Shown here piece after piece: positions 13,364-25,989 of a DNA stretch of 64,000 nt. The stretch is taken from assembly GCA_000711775.1 (NCBI GenBank), contig ARYC01017081.1:62001-126000 (forward strand). Reading direction: 5' to 3'. The DNA is from Oxytricha trifallax. Taxonomy: Eukaryota; Ciliophora; Spirotrichea; Sporadotrichida; Oxytrichidae. The position numbers and the translations under genes are program-made. The notes under the pieces are model-generated. The model was not told the origin of the DNA and made no database searches. It saw nothing but the letters and a program-made list of their open reading frames with translations. Numbering within the stretch: the first letter of the stretch is position 1; each line of letters begins with the position of its first letter.

Positions 13364-15829
13364 TCATACAAGTTATACCGAAATTGATCCCGGTATATGT
13401 AATTTTATTAGTATTTAATGACAAATTTCACTAAAACTATTAAATAATGTATTTTATTATATTTGTGGTTCTTTCACATTACTAATTACAGCTTGTGGTT
13501 AATTACTATTTGATATCAAATCAACTGGATTTTTATTTATTTTTTTTATAATCACTCTTCTCTTGCTTATAGAGCTCCGACGATTTTAAATTGTCCCTGA
13601 AGTACTTTCCTGCGTTGATTTTGTTCTTTTGTGCAGTTATAGCTGCGCCTGACTTATGATATCAATTTTTAGTAAATTTTGCTAAAGTATTAAAATAATT
13701 TTTAAAAAATTCGTAATTAGCAATTTAAGAGTAATGATGTCAGATTTTTATTGGGAAGTGGTATTCATGTTCCTGGATATATCCTAATTTTGAGCCTCCT
13801 CTAAAATAGGATACAGCTGGCTGCCAACACCAACATTTTAAGTAGAAATATGCTTGGCATGGCGAATGCCTGGCCTAATAAGTTGCAAATGATTAGCTGA
13901 TTGTTAAACGCCATTCTAAAAGTTCCCATTTTAGCTTCCACCGTTAATATTGCAAGAAAAAATTTGGTTTTGGTAAATCCATGGACTTTTAGATTTAAAA
14001 TAAAGAAATTTATGTATAACTTTATCAAATAATATTCATGGAGCTGTTTGTGAGTGAGCCACTTATTAAAGCTCCACTGAGTCCTCCATTATTATTGTTG
14101 CTACTATATTGGCTGTTTATTAGGGAGTTACTAATCATAGTTTGATCTTTAAAATTTGTGCTGTCTGTAACTTAAGTTGAAGATCCATTTAGTCGAGATT
14201 AATGTTTTTCAATTGATTTCATGTTTTCAGACCCTATTGTCCCTCCACCATTACCAGTTTTTGATAAACTCATGTCGGATTATTCTTAATTTAGAACTAA
14301 GATATACTAAACTAAGTGCTAAAATTATACTATTATTTAGAAATATTGACCCATTGTATTTTAAGTTGAAATTGGAGCACCAAAAGCAAATGCTTACACA
14401 CTTGGATCTTTCTTTTGAGATGACATGCTTGAAATTGTTTGCTTTACTAATTTTATTCTTTTGACTGGGCTATTACTTGCTGTCTGATTATTCAATTATA
14501 GAAATTGGATAAAACTTTAAAATAGTAATTAATATCAATAACATTTATGGAATAGCAGCAACTGATATCTTAGTGATACCTGAGAAGTTGTCAGATTAAT
14601 TATAAGTTTGATTTCCTGTATTTATTAGACTACCATCTTATCCCTATCAAATCATTGGTTTTAACATTTATCAATATATTGTTAATTAGTAATTAAAGTT
14701 ATGGGAGGGGATTTCTTGCAGTCTCCCGCCCCCAACAAAAGATTCAAGCTTCCAACGATAAAATTAATTTATTAAGCAATAATTATATAAGTAAAACAAT
14801 ATAAAACACTGACCTTAAACCTATATATTATGCAATTTTTTATTATATTAAATAATTTCAAGGTTTATATTTATCTAATGTCTCATTATTTAATAAAATA
14901 AAATATTAATCATAATGTTTTTAGTTATTAATATATGCAATTTCATAAAAATATTTGAATTCTTATTAAAATAGGAAATTTTTTATTTAATGTTAAAATG
15001 AATAATTAGATCATTTAAATTTCATAAAAATTACATACTTTTATGTTGGCAGGAAACCTATCTTATTAAATACATAAAATACATAGGGGTTGGTGAGTTT
15101 CCCACCCCAAATTATTAAAAAGGGTTGAGTTTGCTAATTTTTATTAAATATTAATAAATTAATTAATTGCAATAATAGACTTGATTGAAAAATAAAATTG
15201 AGAGTTTCCAGATGATTTGAATATTGAGTAACTTTAATCTGTGCTATTAATCTAATAACTTACAGCTTTAACTTGCAACTTTTTCGATCTAACGCGTCTA
15301 ACTCTTTTCTTGAATTATTGCATTCGTTGCATATTTTATGCTCCATCTATAGCACAAATTCATTATTATAATTATTCTTAAAAATCAAATAAGATTTTGA
15401 CACCAATAACTTTTGAAATTTAGCACTGAAAATTAATGAAGTGTTATGGTAATTGAACTTACCGCTTATATTCAAGCTGTCGCTGTTTAAGTGGCTTGTC
15501 AGATTTAAATTTAGTTTTTACCTAGCTCCATATGTTGGATGAGCTTTAACGAGCTATGAGATGTCGTCAATATCTTCAACTTACAAGTCTTGTTACTACT
15601 ATTATTATTATAGTGTAAATAATGACTTTAATCGAGGATCATCGCTGAACCCAGACTGCGCATGCCTATAATTTTAGGATGCGCTTCGACCAGTTTAAGT
15701 GGCTAATTTGTGGTTTTAAATCATGGACAAATCTCCCATTTGAACAGACATATCCATCATGGAATTCGCATCTTAATTTTAATTGATAAGTTTGACTTCA
15801 ACTCCATTCTTTACACAAACTTAACCCAT
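13364..15829 (-). CDS. Q/N/S-rich hypothetical protein, interrupted
   Basis: The ATG is at 15827-15829. Open segments run from 15829 to about 15160 and from about 14640 to 13364 (TGA). They contain a run of Gln (TAA/TAG codons, near 15600), a short CxxC pair (ICNECNN) and serine/asparagine-rich stretches. GT-AG introns are likely near 15370-15460, 14490-14570 and 14300-14340. The gap 14640-15160 has no reading frame and could be an IES. I do not recognise the family. Joining the two halves into one gene is inferred from orientation and similar composition. Confidence 0.5.
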
Positions 15830-16234
15830 TTTTAATATATACAAGTCCTTTAAATAATAAATTTGTAATTAAATTCATATCCTAATTAATTGCACTCTGC
15901 ACTCACTTGCTTTTACAAATTTTAATTGCTGTATATAATGCATAATTAATTAATATAACTATCTATCCTCAATTCAAAGAGAAATTGCTAATTATTAATA
16001 AAATTAATATTTGGAATAACTTTATTATGATAAATTTGGATGACTAAAACAATTTACATAAATTTAATTGCTTGATAAAAATTTTATGCTTCTATTATAA
16101 AATTTTAATTATTATCATATATTAATTTTATTGAATAATTATTAATTTTCTCAATTATAAATGCTTGATTAAAAAGGGCTCCCCCATAATTATAATTATA
16201 TATTAAAAAATAAATTTGTCTATTATTAATTTAC

Positions 16235-18936
16235 TCAATTAAAGTCAAATTTACTGCCAAAGTCATTAGCAGTGAATGCATCCTGACCTCCTCCAGCTGA
16301 ATTTTAAATAACAGATTGGTTAAGCTAACTGTCAGAGTCAAAATTATCGAAATCAAAGCGTGCCCCAAAACCAGTTGTTGCTCCAAAGTTATTATTGGCT
16401 GTGCTTGCTGGTTGAGTGGAAGCTGGTTACTAACTGTAAGAAGCACTTGCGCCATATTGGTCATATGATTAACTTTGATTATTGTAGTCGTAGTGATTGC
16501 TGCTTGTATGCTCTAAAAAAGTTAGGAGTAATATTAAACACATGGATATATTTGGATCATTCATTAAATTTTTAAGTATGCTAGTTGTTGTATTGGTCTT
16601 GAGCACCATAAGAATTGTCTTAATAGTAATTTTAAGAAGATTGAGCAGCAGCCCCATTATAAGTAGTATCTTAATAGTCATATCCATTATTTTAAGTTTG
16701 ATTATAGTCATTATGAGTAGCATTAGATTAGTTGTAACCTGCATAGTTATTATTTGAGTATGAATCCTTTCTTGACAAATCGTCAGGCTGACTATAACCC
16801 CCATGATTGAAAGATTACTATTGAGGGGAAGTTGAAGCTGCTGGTTAATTGTGAGTTGCACTAAGTACGCTTAATCTTTCTTACATTACACTTTCAAGTT
16901 ACTCTTTGGCATAGTTAACTTCTTACTGTTTTTAGTCAAGAGTAATTTTGGCTTCTGAACTTCTATTCCTCTCTGTCATAAGGAGCTATCTTTAAATCTC
17001 AAGATTTCTTTAGATAGCCTAGAATTCTCTGTCAAGTTCATCCATTTACTAAATTATTTTCATATTCTCGTTTTAGATCTCATGATATTGGGCTTGGTCT
17101 TGCATGTACAAGTTTTTCATGAACTAAATTTCCTCTTTGCGAATTTAAACCTTGCCTGGATCTAGCTTTATAGGAGGAGGTAATTACTGTCTAGGAGATG
17201 ATTGTTAAGATTTAATATAACTAATCTAAACATAATTAATATAATAAAATTCTTAATTATACCATTTTAATGCATACTCTGGCTATTAACTGATATCTAC
17301 TACTGCATAATTGGATTTTAAAAGCCTGGTTATAATTTTAAAGAAGATTTATCTGGGGAAATATCGATAAAGTTAACTGATTTCTTCTGGCCAGATCCTT
17401 ACAAGTTTACACTGATATTTCCTATATTTGGGATTGATTATCTGTCTTAATTTTGGTTCAGGATGCTATTCAAATTTTATGGCTGGATATTCACTTGTTA
17501 ACTTTACTGTGCTTAGGGGCCTTATCCTAAGAGATCAATTAATTTACTTAAAAATATTTATCAATAACCATTTAAATTTTCTTTAATTTAAAGAAATCAA
17601 TCGATTAGGGTTGAGGTTAAGGAATGTTTTAGGGTTAAATTTATTACTATTATTAAGGCACTTAATTTTATGGTTTAGGCATTTACTATTGTTGAACTTA
17701 TTATTACTGCATAGGTTGCTGCATCTATTGCTACTTATTTTGCATTTACATCATTTAAGGATTGCTTTACTGTTGCATCATTCTTTACTAAAAATTTTTG
17801 AAGTAAGTTTCTGGGTCAACAGAGAGCAAAGATTCTTCAGGCAATCTTGGAGGTAACTCTGATCCTTATTTTTTCTTGTATAAATAATGGATAGTAACTA
17901 CAAATAGAGGCTTGTCAAACCTTTCTTTATTATCGGGATTAACAAGGTTCCATACTTGATCTTGTGAAGCTTAGTCCATTTAGGTTTATGTGAATAACCC
18001 TCTCACTTTTTCACTAGATAGGAAACCCATATTTTCCTTGTCAACTTAAGCAAATATTTTAAGATATCTCTCCTTTTCTTCAGGTTGAATAAACCATGGA
18101 GACTGCTTAGCTCTCTCTAATACTTACTAATGCATCATTTATTGCTGCTTCATCATTTATTGTTAAGCCTAATTCATTACCTTTTGCTACTAAACTTGAT
18201 TAACTGAGGGAATCAAGGATGAAATATTGTTGAATTAATTCAAATCAAGAGAGTCAAGATCAGGCAAGGAAGCTGCTATTTCTTCGGCTCTAATCTCAGG
18301 TTTTTCTCTTACTTACTCAGACGAAGTCAAGGCAAGAGGTGCTGGGTCAAATTTTGGCAAGTCAACATCAATATTAAATTGAAGTGACTCTTCATTTGGT
18401 TTTATACCATGTTAAGCATAGGCAATCAATCTAAGCGCAATGTAAAATTCATCTCTTGTCAAGTACTCTGGGGTTGTTCTAGCTGCTAAAAGCCAAAAAT
18501 TCTTAAGAAGATCAACAGGTAAACCGGATCTTTTAAAAAAAGCTACACCAACCTAGCCTCCAACTTTGTTTGTTTGATTGGGATCAGCTTACATCAACAA
18601 GTTTGAGTAATAGCCTTTCTCTTTGTTCGATAATTGTATCTTAATAGGAGCTTTTTTCTCCATTCCACCTGGCATTTACTAATGCTGCATACCTGGTCCA
18701 CCTGGAATTGAAGTTTAAAAATTCCCACCCATTTACTGAGGCGGCATATTTCCCATTCCTGACATATTCCCTGCGCCCATCATCGCTGGATTATTCATTT
18801 GAGTTTGTAAATTTTGTGCTCCTGGGTTTCCCATCTACATACCCATATTCATTTAACCACCGAGAGCAGGACCCCCTGCAGCATTTAGTCCTTAATTGAG
18901 CATTTATTATTGCATCATCTATTGTTAAGGGTTCAT
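16235..18936 (-). CDS. Eps15/Ede1-like EH-domain endocytic protein
   Basis: The ATG is at 18934-18936 and TGA at 16235-16237. Order: a Q/M/G-rich N-terminus; a first EH domain (about 18650-18380; motifs GYYSNLL, FKRSGLPVDLLKNFW, LTRDEFYIALRLIA); a linker; a second EH domain (about 18110-17850; EEKERYLKIF, VWNLVNPDNK, LFVVTIHYLY); a Q-rich linker with SVNFIDISPDKS; a coiled coil (about 17150-16880); and a Q/N/Y-rich tail ending FGSKFDFN. Established: EH domains bind NPF peptides in clathrin-mediated endocytosis. Acting as an endocytic scaffold is inferred from this architecture. At least one small intron or IES is needed near 17225-17270. Confidence 0.85.
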
Positions 18937-19063
18937 ATTAGAATGACTAATCTAAATTATTTTAAAAATGATAATAAGTTATCTTCAAATTAGCAACAAG
19001 TGTTTCTAATAAGAAAAATAAAGATAAAAAATTGAATTAAAAAATAAATTTTTATCAATATAA

Positions 19064-20200
19064 TCAAAAATTTGTTTAACTATCAATGGATTCTTTTGAG
19101 TCGATAGTATATTCTAGTTTATCATTAAACTCCATTTCATTGTTTACTATTTATTTTTAGAAATTTAATCTTTCAAGAAACCTTTTGTATTATTTCTTTA
19201 GGCAATATATTATCAAGCAAAATACCAAAAGTAAACCTAATAAACCTTAATTAATTCACGAGACTTAGTTGTATTTAGTTTAAAAGAGTCAAAAAAGTAA
19301 TAATTAGTGTCATCTAAATAGTGTTCATATTTATTCCAAATTTGACATTCTCAAATAAAAAGGGATCATAGGTAAAGCTTATAATTTCCCCAGTTTGATT
19401 GTCTTTGAATTGAGCAATTAGCCCAATAGCCTTCACTACCTAAATATCTTCTTTCAAAAGTTTAATTTAATTGTTTTCTAATCCTTCTTAAGTCTACAAA
19501 AGTTTGAAGATATTTTTGTTTTTGGTATGTTTAATGGAACAAAGTGAAATCATGTCAAGGTGTCCTTTAGGATCTGTAGTTGCGTAAATATGATAAGTTA
19601 CATTTTATACTGGTTCGAAATGGGATTAAGGGATTGTAATATTTTGATTGTCATTATTTTCTAAACTATCTAAATGATAAACTACAGGTTCCCATTTGAG
19701 GGTGAAAGATTTTTCATCACTTAAGTCTTCTTTAATTTAAAATTATCTGTGATTTTTGGAACCTTAAATCTAGTACTTTTGGTATATCCCTTATTGACTA
19801 CTATTAACAATAGAAGCCTTTATATGATAAAATGAATCTTATTGGTCTTTAATGTCTGAGTAAAATTCATTAGTCGATTATACGCCTAGGTATATAGTAT
19901 CGTAGGGGTAATTTTATATTTATTTCACTTAAGAATATATTTAGCCAAATTACAGGGAGGATTCAACTCGAAAGAGGTGATTGAAATCCAGTGGTTAATG
20001 ATACTAAGAGCTATTTAAAATTAAGTTTTATGTTTGATTAAGGCTTATTTAGTTATCGAAAAGCTGACTTAGATTTGAAGATATAAACAAATCAACTCTA
20101 CCATTAATATAAATCAAATTTAATTGTATGAAATAAGTTTGTTTATTTTATAAATTGCAAGGTTACAGTTCAATTAGTAGATCTTAACTTTGGTTTTATC
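19064..20200 (-). CDS. Type I membrane protein with PPC-like ectodomain
   Basis: Long TGA-free frame ending at TGA 19064-19066. The ectodomain contains VDLFISSN, YLGVQSTNEFYSDIKD and TLKWEPVVYHLDS, similar in character to the secreted protein encoded at 2-9.9 kb. Near the C-terminus is one membrane helix (GLLGLLLVFCLIIYCL), then a basic cytoplasmic tail (KKQYKRFLERLNF). A frame change near 19300-19340 implies an intron or IES. The start and signal peptide were not found; they may lie in 20150-20270 or on another segment. Function unknown. Confidence 0.6.
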
Positions 20201-20305
20201 TCAAGTGAGCTTTGCTTATAAATATCTCATAGATCTTAAAAGTTTAATAAATTAATTCATTAAAATTCACATTTTTAATAAAAAGTTATTTATAAAAATA
20301 AAATA

Positions 20306-21535
20306 TCATTATTAAGCTCTTTGAATGTTATTGGGATGAATGTTAACAATCCCATTGCTATTTGGAATAGATGACTTCTTCTAATGAAAAATAAGTTTGG
20401 TTTTTTCAGGAGAAAATTTTGAATTAGGATTTGGCAAAGTTTAGAAATTAGAAGTGTCTTAATAATTATTATTGGCACCTGCGCTATTGTAAGCCATCTA
20501 CATCCCTTGCATTGAATTATTCTTTCTGTGGTTGTTTGCCACTTAATTTGACCCATATAAATTATTGCTGTTAATTTGAAGTTGTAACTGTTGATATCCC
20601 TGTATATCCTTCTTGCTTCCAATTATTCCAAAATTATTGGGATTTTAAGCTTAAAGTAGTAGATCTAGCTAGTTCATAGTTGTCCCATTTTTCCCACCTG
20701 TATAATTACCTCCTAAAGTTTATGTAGTCAAATAGGAATTTCCAAGTTGCTTATTAGGTCTTGGTGCTTAGTGAATTCTTAAAACATTTCCATGAATCTT
20801 AGAGTTTCTAGTACGATCTTACATAAATTAAGTTTAACCAGGAGATCCACTCAAATTATTATTGTATATCGTAGTATTCGATCGATTGTGATTAATATCA
20901 TAATTACTTGCTGTATTCTTGTTCGAATTTTAAACTAAGCTGTTACTGTAGATTGTCTTATCAAAACTTTGGAAATTTGATTTGGTCCCACTCATCATGA
21001 TCTAAAAGATTATTAACTTAGTAATGTGTTTCTTACATTTGAATTGTATGATTGATTGCTGACTTGATTCTATGAATTCGCTATTCTTTGTATAATTTGT
21101 CTAGGATTAACTTATTGTTTGCTAACTGTGTCCTATTTCCTTCTCATTTTATACTTTTCAATCGCACTTTGCAAATACGTATCTTTGATGTTACTGTGTG
21201 ACGATTTTAAGATTTCATCACCTTCTGTAGAAAACCTCTTGTTATTAATATTGCTATTCTATGACTAATCTTAGTTTAAGTTATTCCCTATGTTCTATTA
21301 ATAAAGAGGAGGAGCGCCTGCTGCTTTAATGTTAAATTTTGAACGCTTCTTGGAGTCTTGCTAGGCATCTAATGGCATCAATACATAAGAATTTGGCTAT
21401 TGTTAATTGTAGGACTTATTACCTTAAACTGGAATTGAACCATTAGAAGTTGCAGATTAATTTTGGTTAAAGAGAGTTTTAGAGAAAGATTAAGTTTAAT
21501 TGTGCTGCTGTCCTGAGGGATCATGATTTAAAGTA
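20306..21535 (-). CDS. Q/N-rich hypothetical protein
   Basis: Open with TAA/TAG as Gln from about 21535 to TGA at 20306-20308. It is rich in N, Q and S (for example NHDPSGQQHN, YTGGKNG), with a basic patch IEKYKMRRKQ. One GT-AG intron of about 35 bp lies near 20998-21035. The first methionine is not resolved; an in-frame TGA precedes the frame near 21545, so a short upstream exon is likely. No family recognised. Confidence 0.6.
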
Positions 21536-21623
21536 TAAGTTCATATAAGGTAAGTTATAGAAATGATAAATTTAAAAGAGTAAAATATTTCTGATAAAAA
21601 TCCAACTTATCTAATTTTGTAAA

Positions 21624-22226
21624 TCATTAAACCAATTAACCATCATTATTACCATTTTATTGCTCCTATTTCTATCTTAACTCATTCTGGTATTATTCAG
21701 CTAACTCAGCAATTTTATCTTCATCAAATGGCTCTGCCTCCTCCTCAGGTGTAAAATCATTAACGATGTTGAACCTCTATCTGAACTGCTTAATATCGAG
21801 AGATCTAATTATGCAGCCCATCTTTGCACATCCTAAGTCCAGAAGTTGCTTGATATCCATGTAGTTTGCTGCTAAAATCAAGTCTTGGATAGTGTCATCG
21901 TCTTTGTTCATGAAGTTTGCATACCATGGAGTAGTTGCATCTTCGAAATTATTTGATCTAAGAGGCTTCTCGATGTCAGGAGCTGCGTTATCTTTCAGGT
22001 GAGTTAGAAATTCGATGATTTAGTCCAAAGTTTTCTTTTAGATATCTGGCAAAGGAATTTCCTCTTCAACATCTGCATCATCGATCATACCCTTAATCAA
22101 AATAGAATGCTGAATTATAGAGACTGGGACTTCAGTAATAGTACCTTCAATAGTTTAAAGCTGTACTAGCCTGTTATCCTCAACCTACTGAACGTTTTGT
22201 TGCATTTGGTTAATGTTGCTCTCCAT
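21624..22226 (-). CDS. SKP1: SKP1 homologue, SCF ubiquitin ligase adaptor
   Basis: Single uninterrupted frame, ATG at 22224-22226 and TGA at 21624-21626, about 200 codons; most SKP1 proteins are about 160 aa, and the excess is a C-terminal Q/N tail. Diagnostic motifs: GMIDDADVEEEIPLP (BTB/POZ part), TLDQIIEFL, LILAANYMDIKQLLDLGC and FNIVNDFTPEEE. SKP1 links cullin-1 to F-box proteins. The usual WC.D..F end is replaced by the Q-rich tail. No intron or IES is seen, unlike its neighbours. Confidence 0.93.
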
Positions 22227-22507
22227 TTTAGTTAGTATAAGTTGCTTATTTTAAATTATTATTTAAACATTCACTTTACCCCTTTACTAAGACCGATCAA
22301 AAGAAATATTCAAATGGTAGATCAGGATTTTAAGAACCATACTTATTGCTTAGCGATGTCATACCACGTCTGTGCTTACTCATTTCTTGTTAGTGCTAAA
22401 CAATTGAAATCCTTAAGATAATTGATATAAAAAAGTTAATAAGTTTAATTTGAATCTTGAATCAATAATTATTAAGTGCCGTTCCTCTCACTTTCTTTAT
22501 ACCCTAT

Positions 22508-23785
22508 TCATTGAGCCAGTCTATCTAGTTATTTCATTGCTTAACCTTAGTAGTCGAAATCAATTTAATTTGCACTTTTGGTATTATAGCTGTCTCTCAC
22601 TGCAGCAGTTGAATGTTCTTTTAAAGCAGAACTTAAGTTTTAAGTTTGCATAGTTTTATTAAACACACCAGCATTAATTTGTGGATTATTTGAAGTTGAA
22701 GCACTAAGCAGAGGGAGAGGCAAATCTTGCGAGCTACTCATCAAGTTCTACTATTTATGAGAAGTGTTGTTTTATGCTGAAGGGAAATGCTGATGCTTCA
22801 AATATTCAGCAGTATTATTTGGGAATTTAGAAGCGCTTTACCCCAGGTGACTTTATTACTAAAATCCATATGGTTGCTAAGACTCCTTTCTATCATTTAT
22901 TAATAATTTATCGGTAGATCTTAAATTATTTAAGTTTGAAGTTTGCTATTTATTATTGGACTTTAATTATGAGCTCAATCTTAAATGATCGTGAGTACTT
23001 GATTTGAAATTGTAAGTGCTTTTATCTCCGTAAGCATCTATAATTGATTAAGTTTCTTCTAACTATCGCCAAGTTTCATTTTTAGTTTTATTTACTGATG
23101 AAGAAGTATCAATTATTACTTGTCCTTCTATAGGATCCTCTTATTTATATTAAACTTTTTAGTTTAGTACATTCATTTGCTTTTAGTGGACATCTTATAT
23201 AACTTATGGGTTTATTTGTTTGATTCTTGGGGGTTTATCAGGTGAGACTGATTTATACTAAGCTTCATTTTTAATTTCTAGAATATCAATACCTTTTGCT
23301 TAAAATTATGGATGTTCTTGATTAATGTTCTGTATTTAGCTACTTTTTTAATCATTTTTACTATCATCTGGAGGTTCAGTTATGTTGTTAGACTCCTTGG
23401 TTTCTTATTTAACAAATGACTCTTCTATTAGCATATTATTGGTTTAGCCTTTTATCACTTAATCTTAAGCTTTTTACTATTCTTGAATTTAATTTTAAGG
23501 TACTACATTTTCTAGCTACTTCTGATTGGCTTTTGGGGTCGATTCCTAATTTATTGCCCATGATTTCTCTAACTTCTCTCGATTGGCTTTGGCTAACAGC
23601 AATCTGCGACACAAATCGGTTGGCTCAAAGTGAGCTCCAGTTTTAGGACAAGTATATTTTTGATGCTCATTTTCAAAAAATATTCCCTTAAAATTTAACA
23701 GATCAAACACTTGATCAGCTTCATTGCCACCTGCTGGTTCAGCGTTTTATTATTTATTCTAAGAGTTCTCTTTTCTCTAAGCCAT
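22508..23785 (-). CDS. Hypothetical Q-rich protein with N-terminal CPxT..HFxP motif
   Basis: ATG at 23783-23785, TGA at 22508-22510, about 425 codons with no intron. The N-terminal 75 residues are ordered-looking (VFDLLNFKGIFFENEHQKY, CPKTGAHFEPTDLC with two cysteines and one histidine, possibly metal binding). The remainder is low-complexity Q/N/S/K. Not recognised. The stop is 282 bp from the SKP1 start on the same strand. Confidence 0.7.
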
Positions 23786-23896
23786 TAAATTTCTAAATTA
23801 AAACTAAAATATAAAAAATAGAGTTCAATGAAAATCTGATATCATTTGTGTGCATAATCATGAATTTAGCTTTAAATATTATAATAAATAAACAAT

Positions 23897-24425
23897 ATGG
23901 AAAACTCAATTGATATAGATATGTCAAGTTAACAAGATTAAACTATTATAGAAGGCCTTGCGCAAATGAATGCGAACTATATATTCTCTAAACTATTGAG
24001 AGTAATATTTCATTTTCTGTAGTTCTTTACTTATTAAGAATAAAGCTCCAGATGCTTGGAGGATTCATGAGTTAGCCAGTCAGTAGTTCCCTGAAATTAG
24101 CATGAGAAAGAACTTTTTATTTTATCAATTTATTAGTTACTTTTTATAAAGGATTATCAAGAAAGTGCATTTTTGTTAAACTTTAAGGAGGTCCCTGCAA
24201 ATTTGTTGAAAGTATGATCTATTTTGATTTTTAATTTTGTTAAGGTCTTGATAGCAAACTCCATTATCTAATGCAGAATTACAAGAATTCATAAATCCAT
24301 ATAATTTTTTATTATTTAATAAAATCTAGAGACAATTCTTACAACAGCAGAATCCTAGAGATAGAAGCAGAGTTCTTGAAGCCTCTTTCCTTATGTCACA
24401 GTTCAAGCAAGCTTTATTAAGATGA
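23897..24425 (+). CDS. Small hypothetical protein, several short introns
   Basis: ATG at 23897. Exons join as MENSIDIDMSSQQ..., NKAPDAWRIHELASQQF, DYQESAFLLNFKEVPANLL, QTPLSNAELQEFINPYNF, ending SFLMSQFKQALLR and TGA at 24423-24425. Introns: about 24005-24040 (GTAATA...TTAAG) and about 24210-24252 (GTATGA...GATAG); a third junction near 24110-24150 has no clear GT and may be an IES. About 125 aa, predicted helical. Family not recognised. Confidence 0.55.
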
Positions 24426-24649
24426 GCATAGTGTTTATTAAAGGTTAGATCCCTCAAACCCTTTGAATCCAAAATACTTTGAAGAGCATCTATAAGTGTT
24501 GAGAGAGTTGATGAATCAAAATCCAAAGTTTAAAGTGTTATTGATAAAGTGAAATTATTTAAGTTAATTTAAATTAGATTTTAAGTATATAATGTGAAAT
24601 TAAATGTAGTTAAGAATAATTGATAAAATTTGAGATTTACAACAATTTT

Positions 24650-25908
24650 TGCTAAAATAAATTATAAGTAGTCCATTAATTTATCGACTTCATTCACTTT
24701 TGAGCAATCAAATTTTAATGTGATTAAGAGAGTGATTTATCATTTTTTAAGGGGAATCTTTAATAATTAAATTATACAGCTTTTGTAAAAAAAATACATA
24801 GAACAATATCAAGCAAGATACCTCTAAATTTTTACTTTATTTAGATTGTATTTTAATAGCATCATTGTATTAAGAATTTCAATTTCTCTATATAGAAAAT
24901 AAAGTTAAAGTTCCTATATTTTAGCAATAATTAACAAAGATAGATATCTCTATGACAAGGATATTCCACATTTAACTTTTGACTGTGATCTACTAAAAGA
25001 AAATGACATTATCAATGTGCTAATCGTCGATGACAGAAAATTATCTAAAGATGGAATAGTCATAGGAAGCATTGCAAACAGTAAGATATAGGGGTGTAAG
25101 CAATAAAGTCTGTCTCTTGAGACTTTAGATTTTGGAAATTAGGGAGAGAGCAGAGTATTCTATAAATTGGGTAAAGTTAACATTGCAAGTCAATAAAAGA
25201 CTCAGTTGTATTCATTACAGGAAATGGTTGATAGTTTTGGTATGAATCCATATTCTACTGTGAGAAGTGAATAAAATTAGAATTTGTTTGATTTTTAAGC
25301 TGATGAGTTCAACTTCCAAAAATTGAGAGATGCCTATAATAAATCAGAATAAAATATTTCCATAATTATTATAATAAAACTTAGACTGGGCAGAGGATTC
25401 TATTTATTAGGGATTACAAAGTGAATAGAACGAAGACTTTGATAAGGCATTGGATTTCTACAATTATGCAATTGACCTTGATCCATTCAATTAAAATTTT
25501 TAATTTTAATTGAATATCGCTCAAAGAATTTGTCTATTGAGCAAAGATGCTTTCTAAGCTAAGGGAATCTTGTTGAAGAAACTTAACAGACTTGATGAAG
25601 CAGAAACTGCGCTAAAAGAAGCTTTCAAGTTAGACAATGACGACAGAGATCTTGAGCTATTGCTCAGAGAGGTGATGCTTCTTCACAGACATGCCACTCA
25701 AAGCAATCAAACAGAGGAATTATTTGTCTCAGACAATAGAAAAGCAGGAGTTAACAAGTACGAAGAAGAATGGGAGGGAATTCCAATAAGCACAGGAAAC
25801 TTGCTGACTGATATTTAAATTAAACTGAACGATCCGATTATCTAGTAAAGTCACGATAACATAGTCAAGCAAGCTTAAACCTAGAGAAAGTAGTATGATT
25901 TTGTTTGA
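24650..25908 (+). CDS. TPR-repeat protein, N-terminus unresolved
   Basis: An open frame runs from about 24640 through 25350, then an intron or IES (about 25350-25380), then to TGA at 25906-25908. The C-terminal half contains TPR-like helices: DFDKALDFYNYAIDLDP and KLNRLDEAETALKEAFKLD. The N-terminal half (YDKDIPHLTFDCDLLKEND) is not recognised. A TGA precedes the frame with no ATG, so the start is on an unrecognised exon or another germline segment. TPRs usually mediate protein-protein contacts; partner unknown. Confidence 0.6.
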
Positions 25909-25989
25909 GGTGACCAATGCTCTAATAATTTCCCTTAATTAATTATTTAATAATTTCTTGATAATCGCATTTATCTTCTTAGTAGATAG

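Noticed and set aside
16231-17856. Several standard-code reading frames of 60-130 codons on both strands
   Set aside because: They are shadows of the Eps15-like gene, whose true frame uses TAA/TAG as Gln and shows EH-domain motifs.
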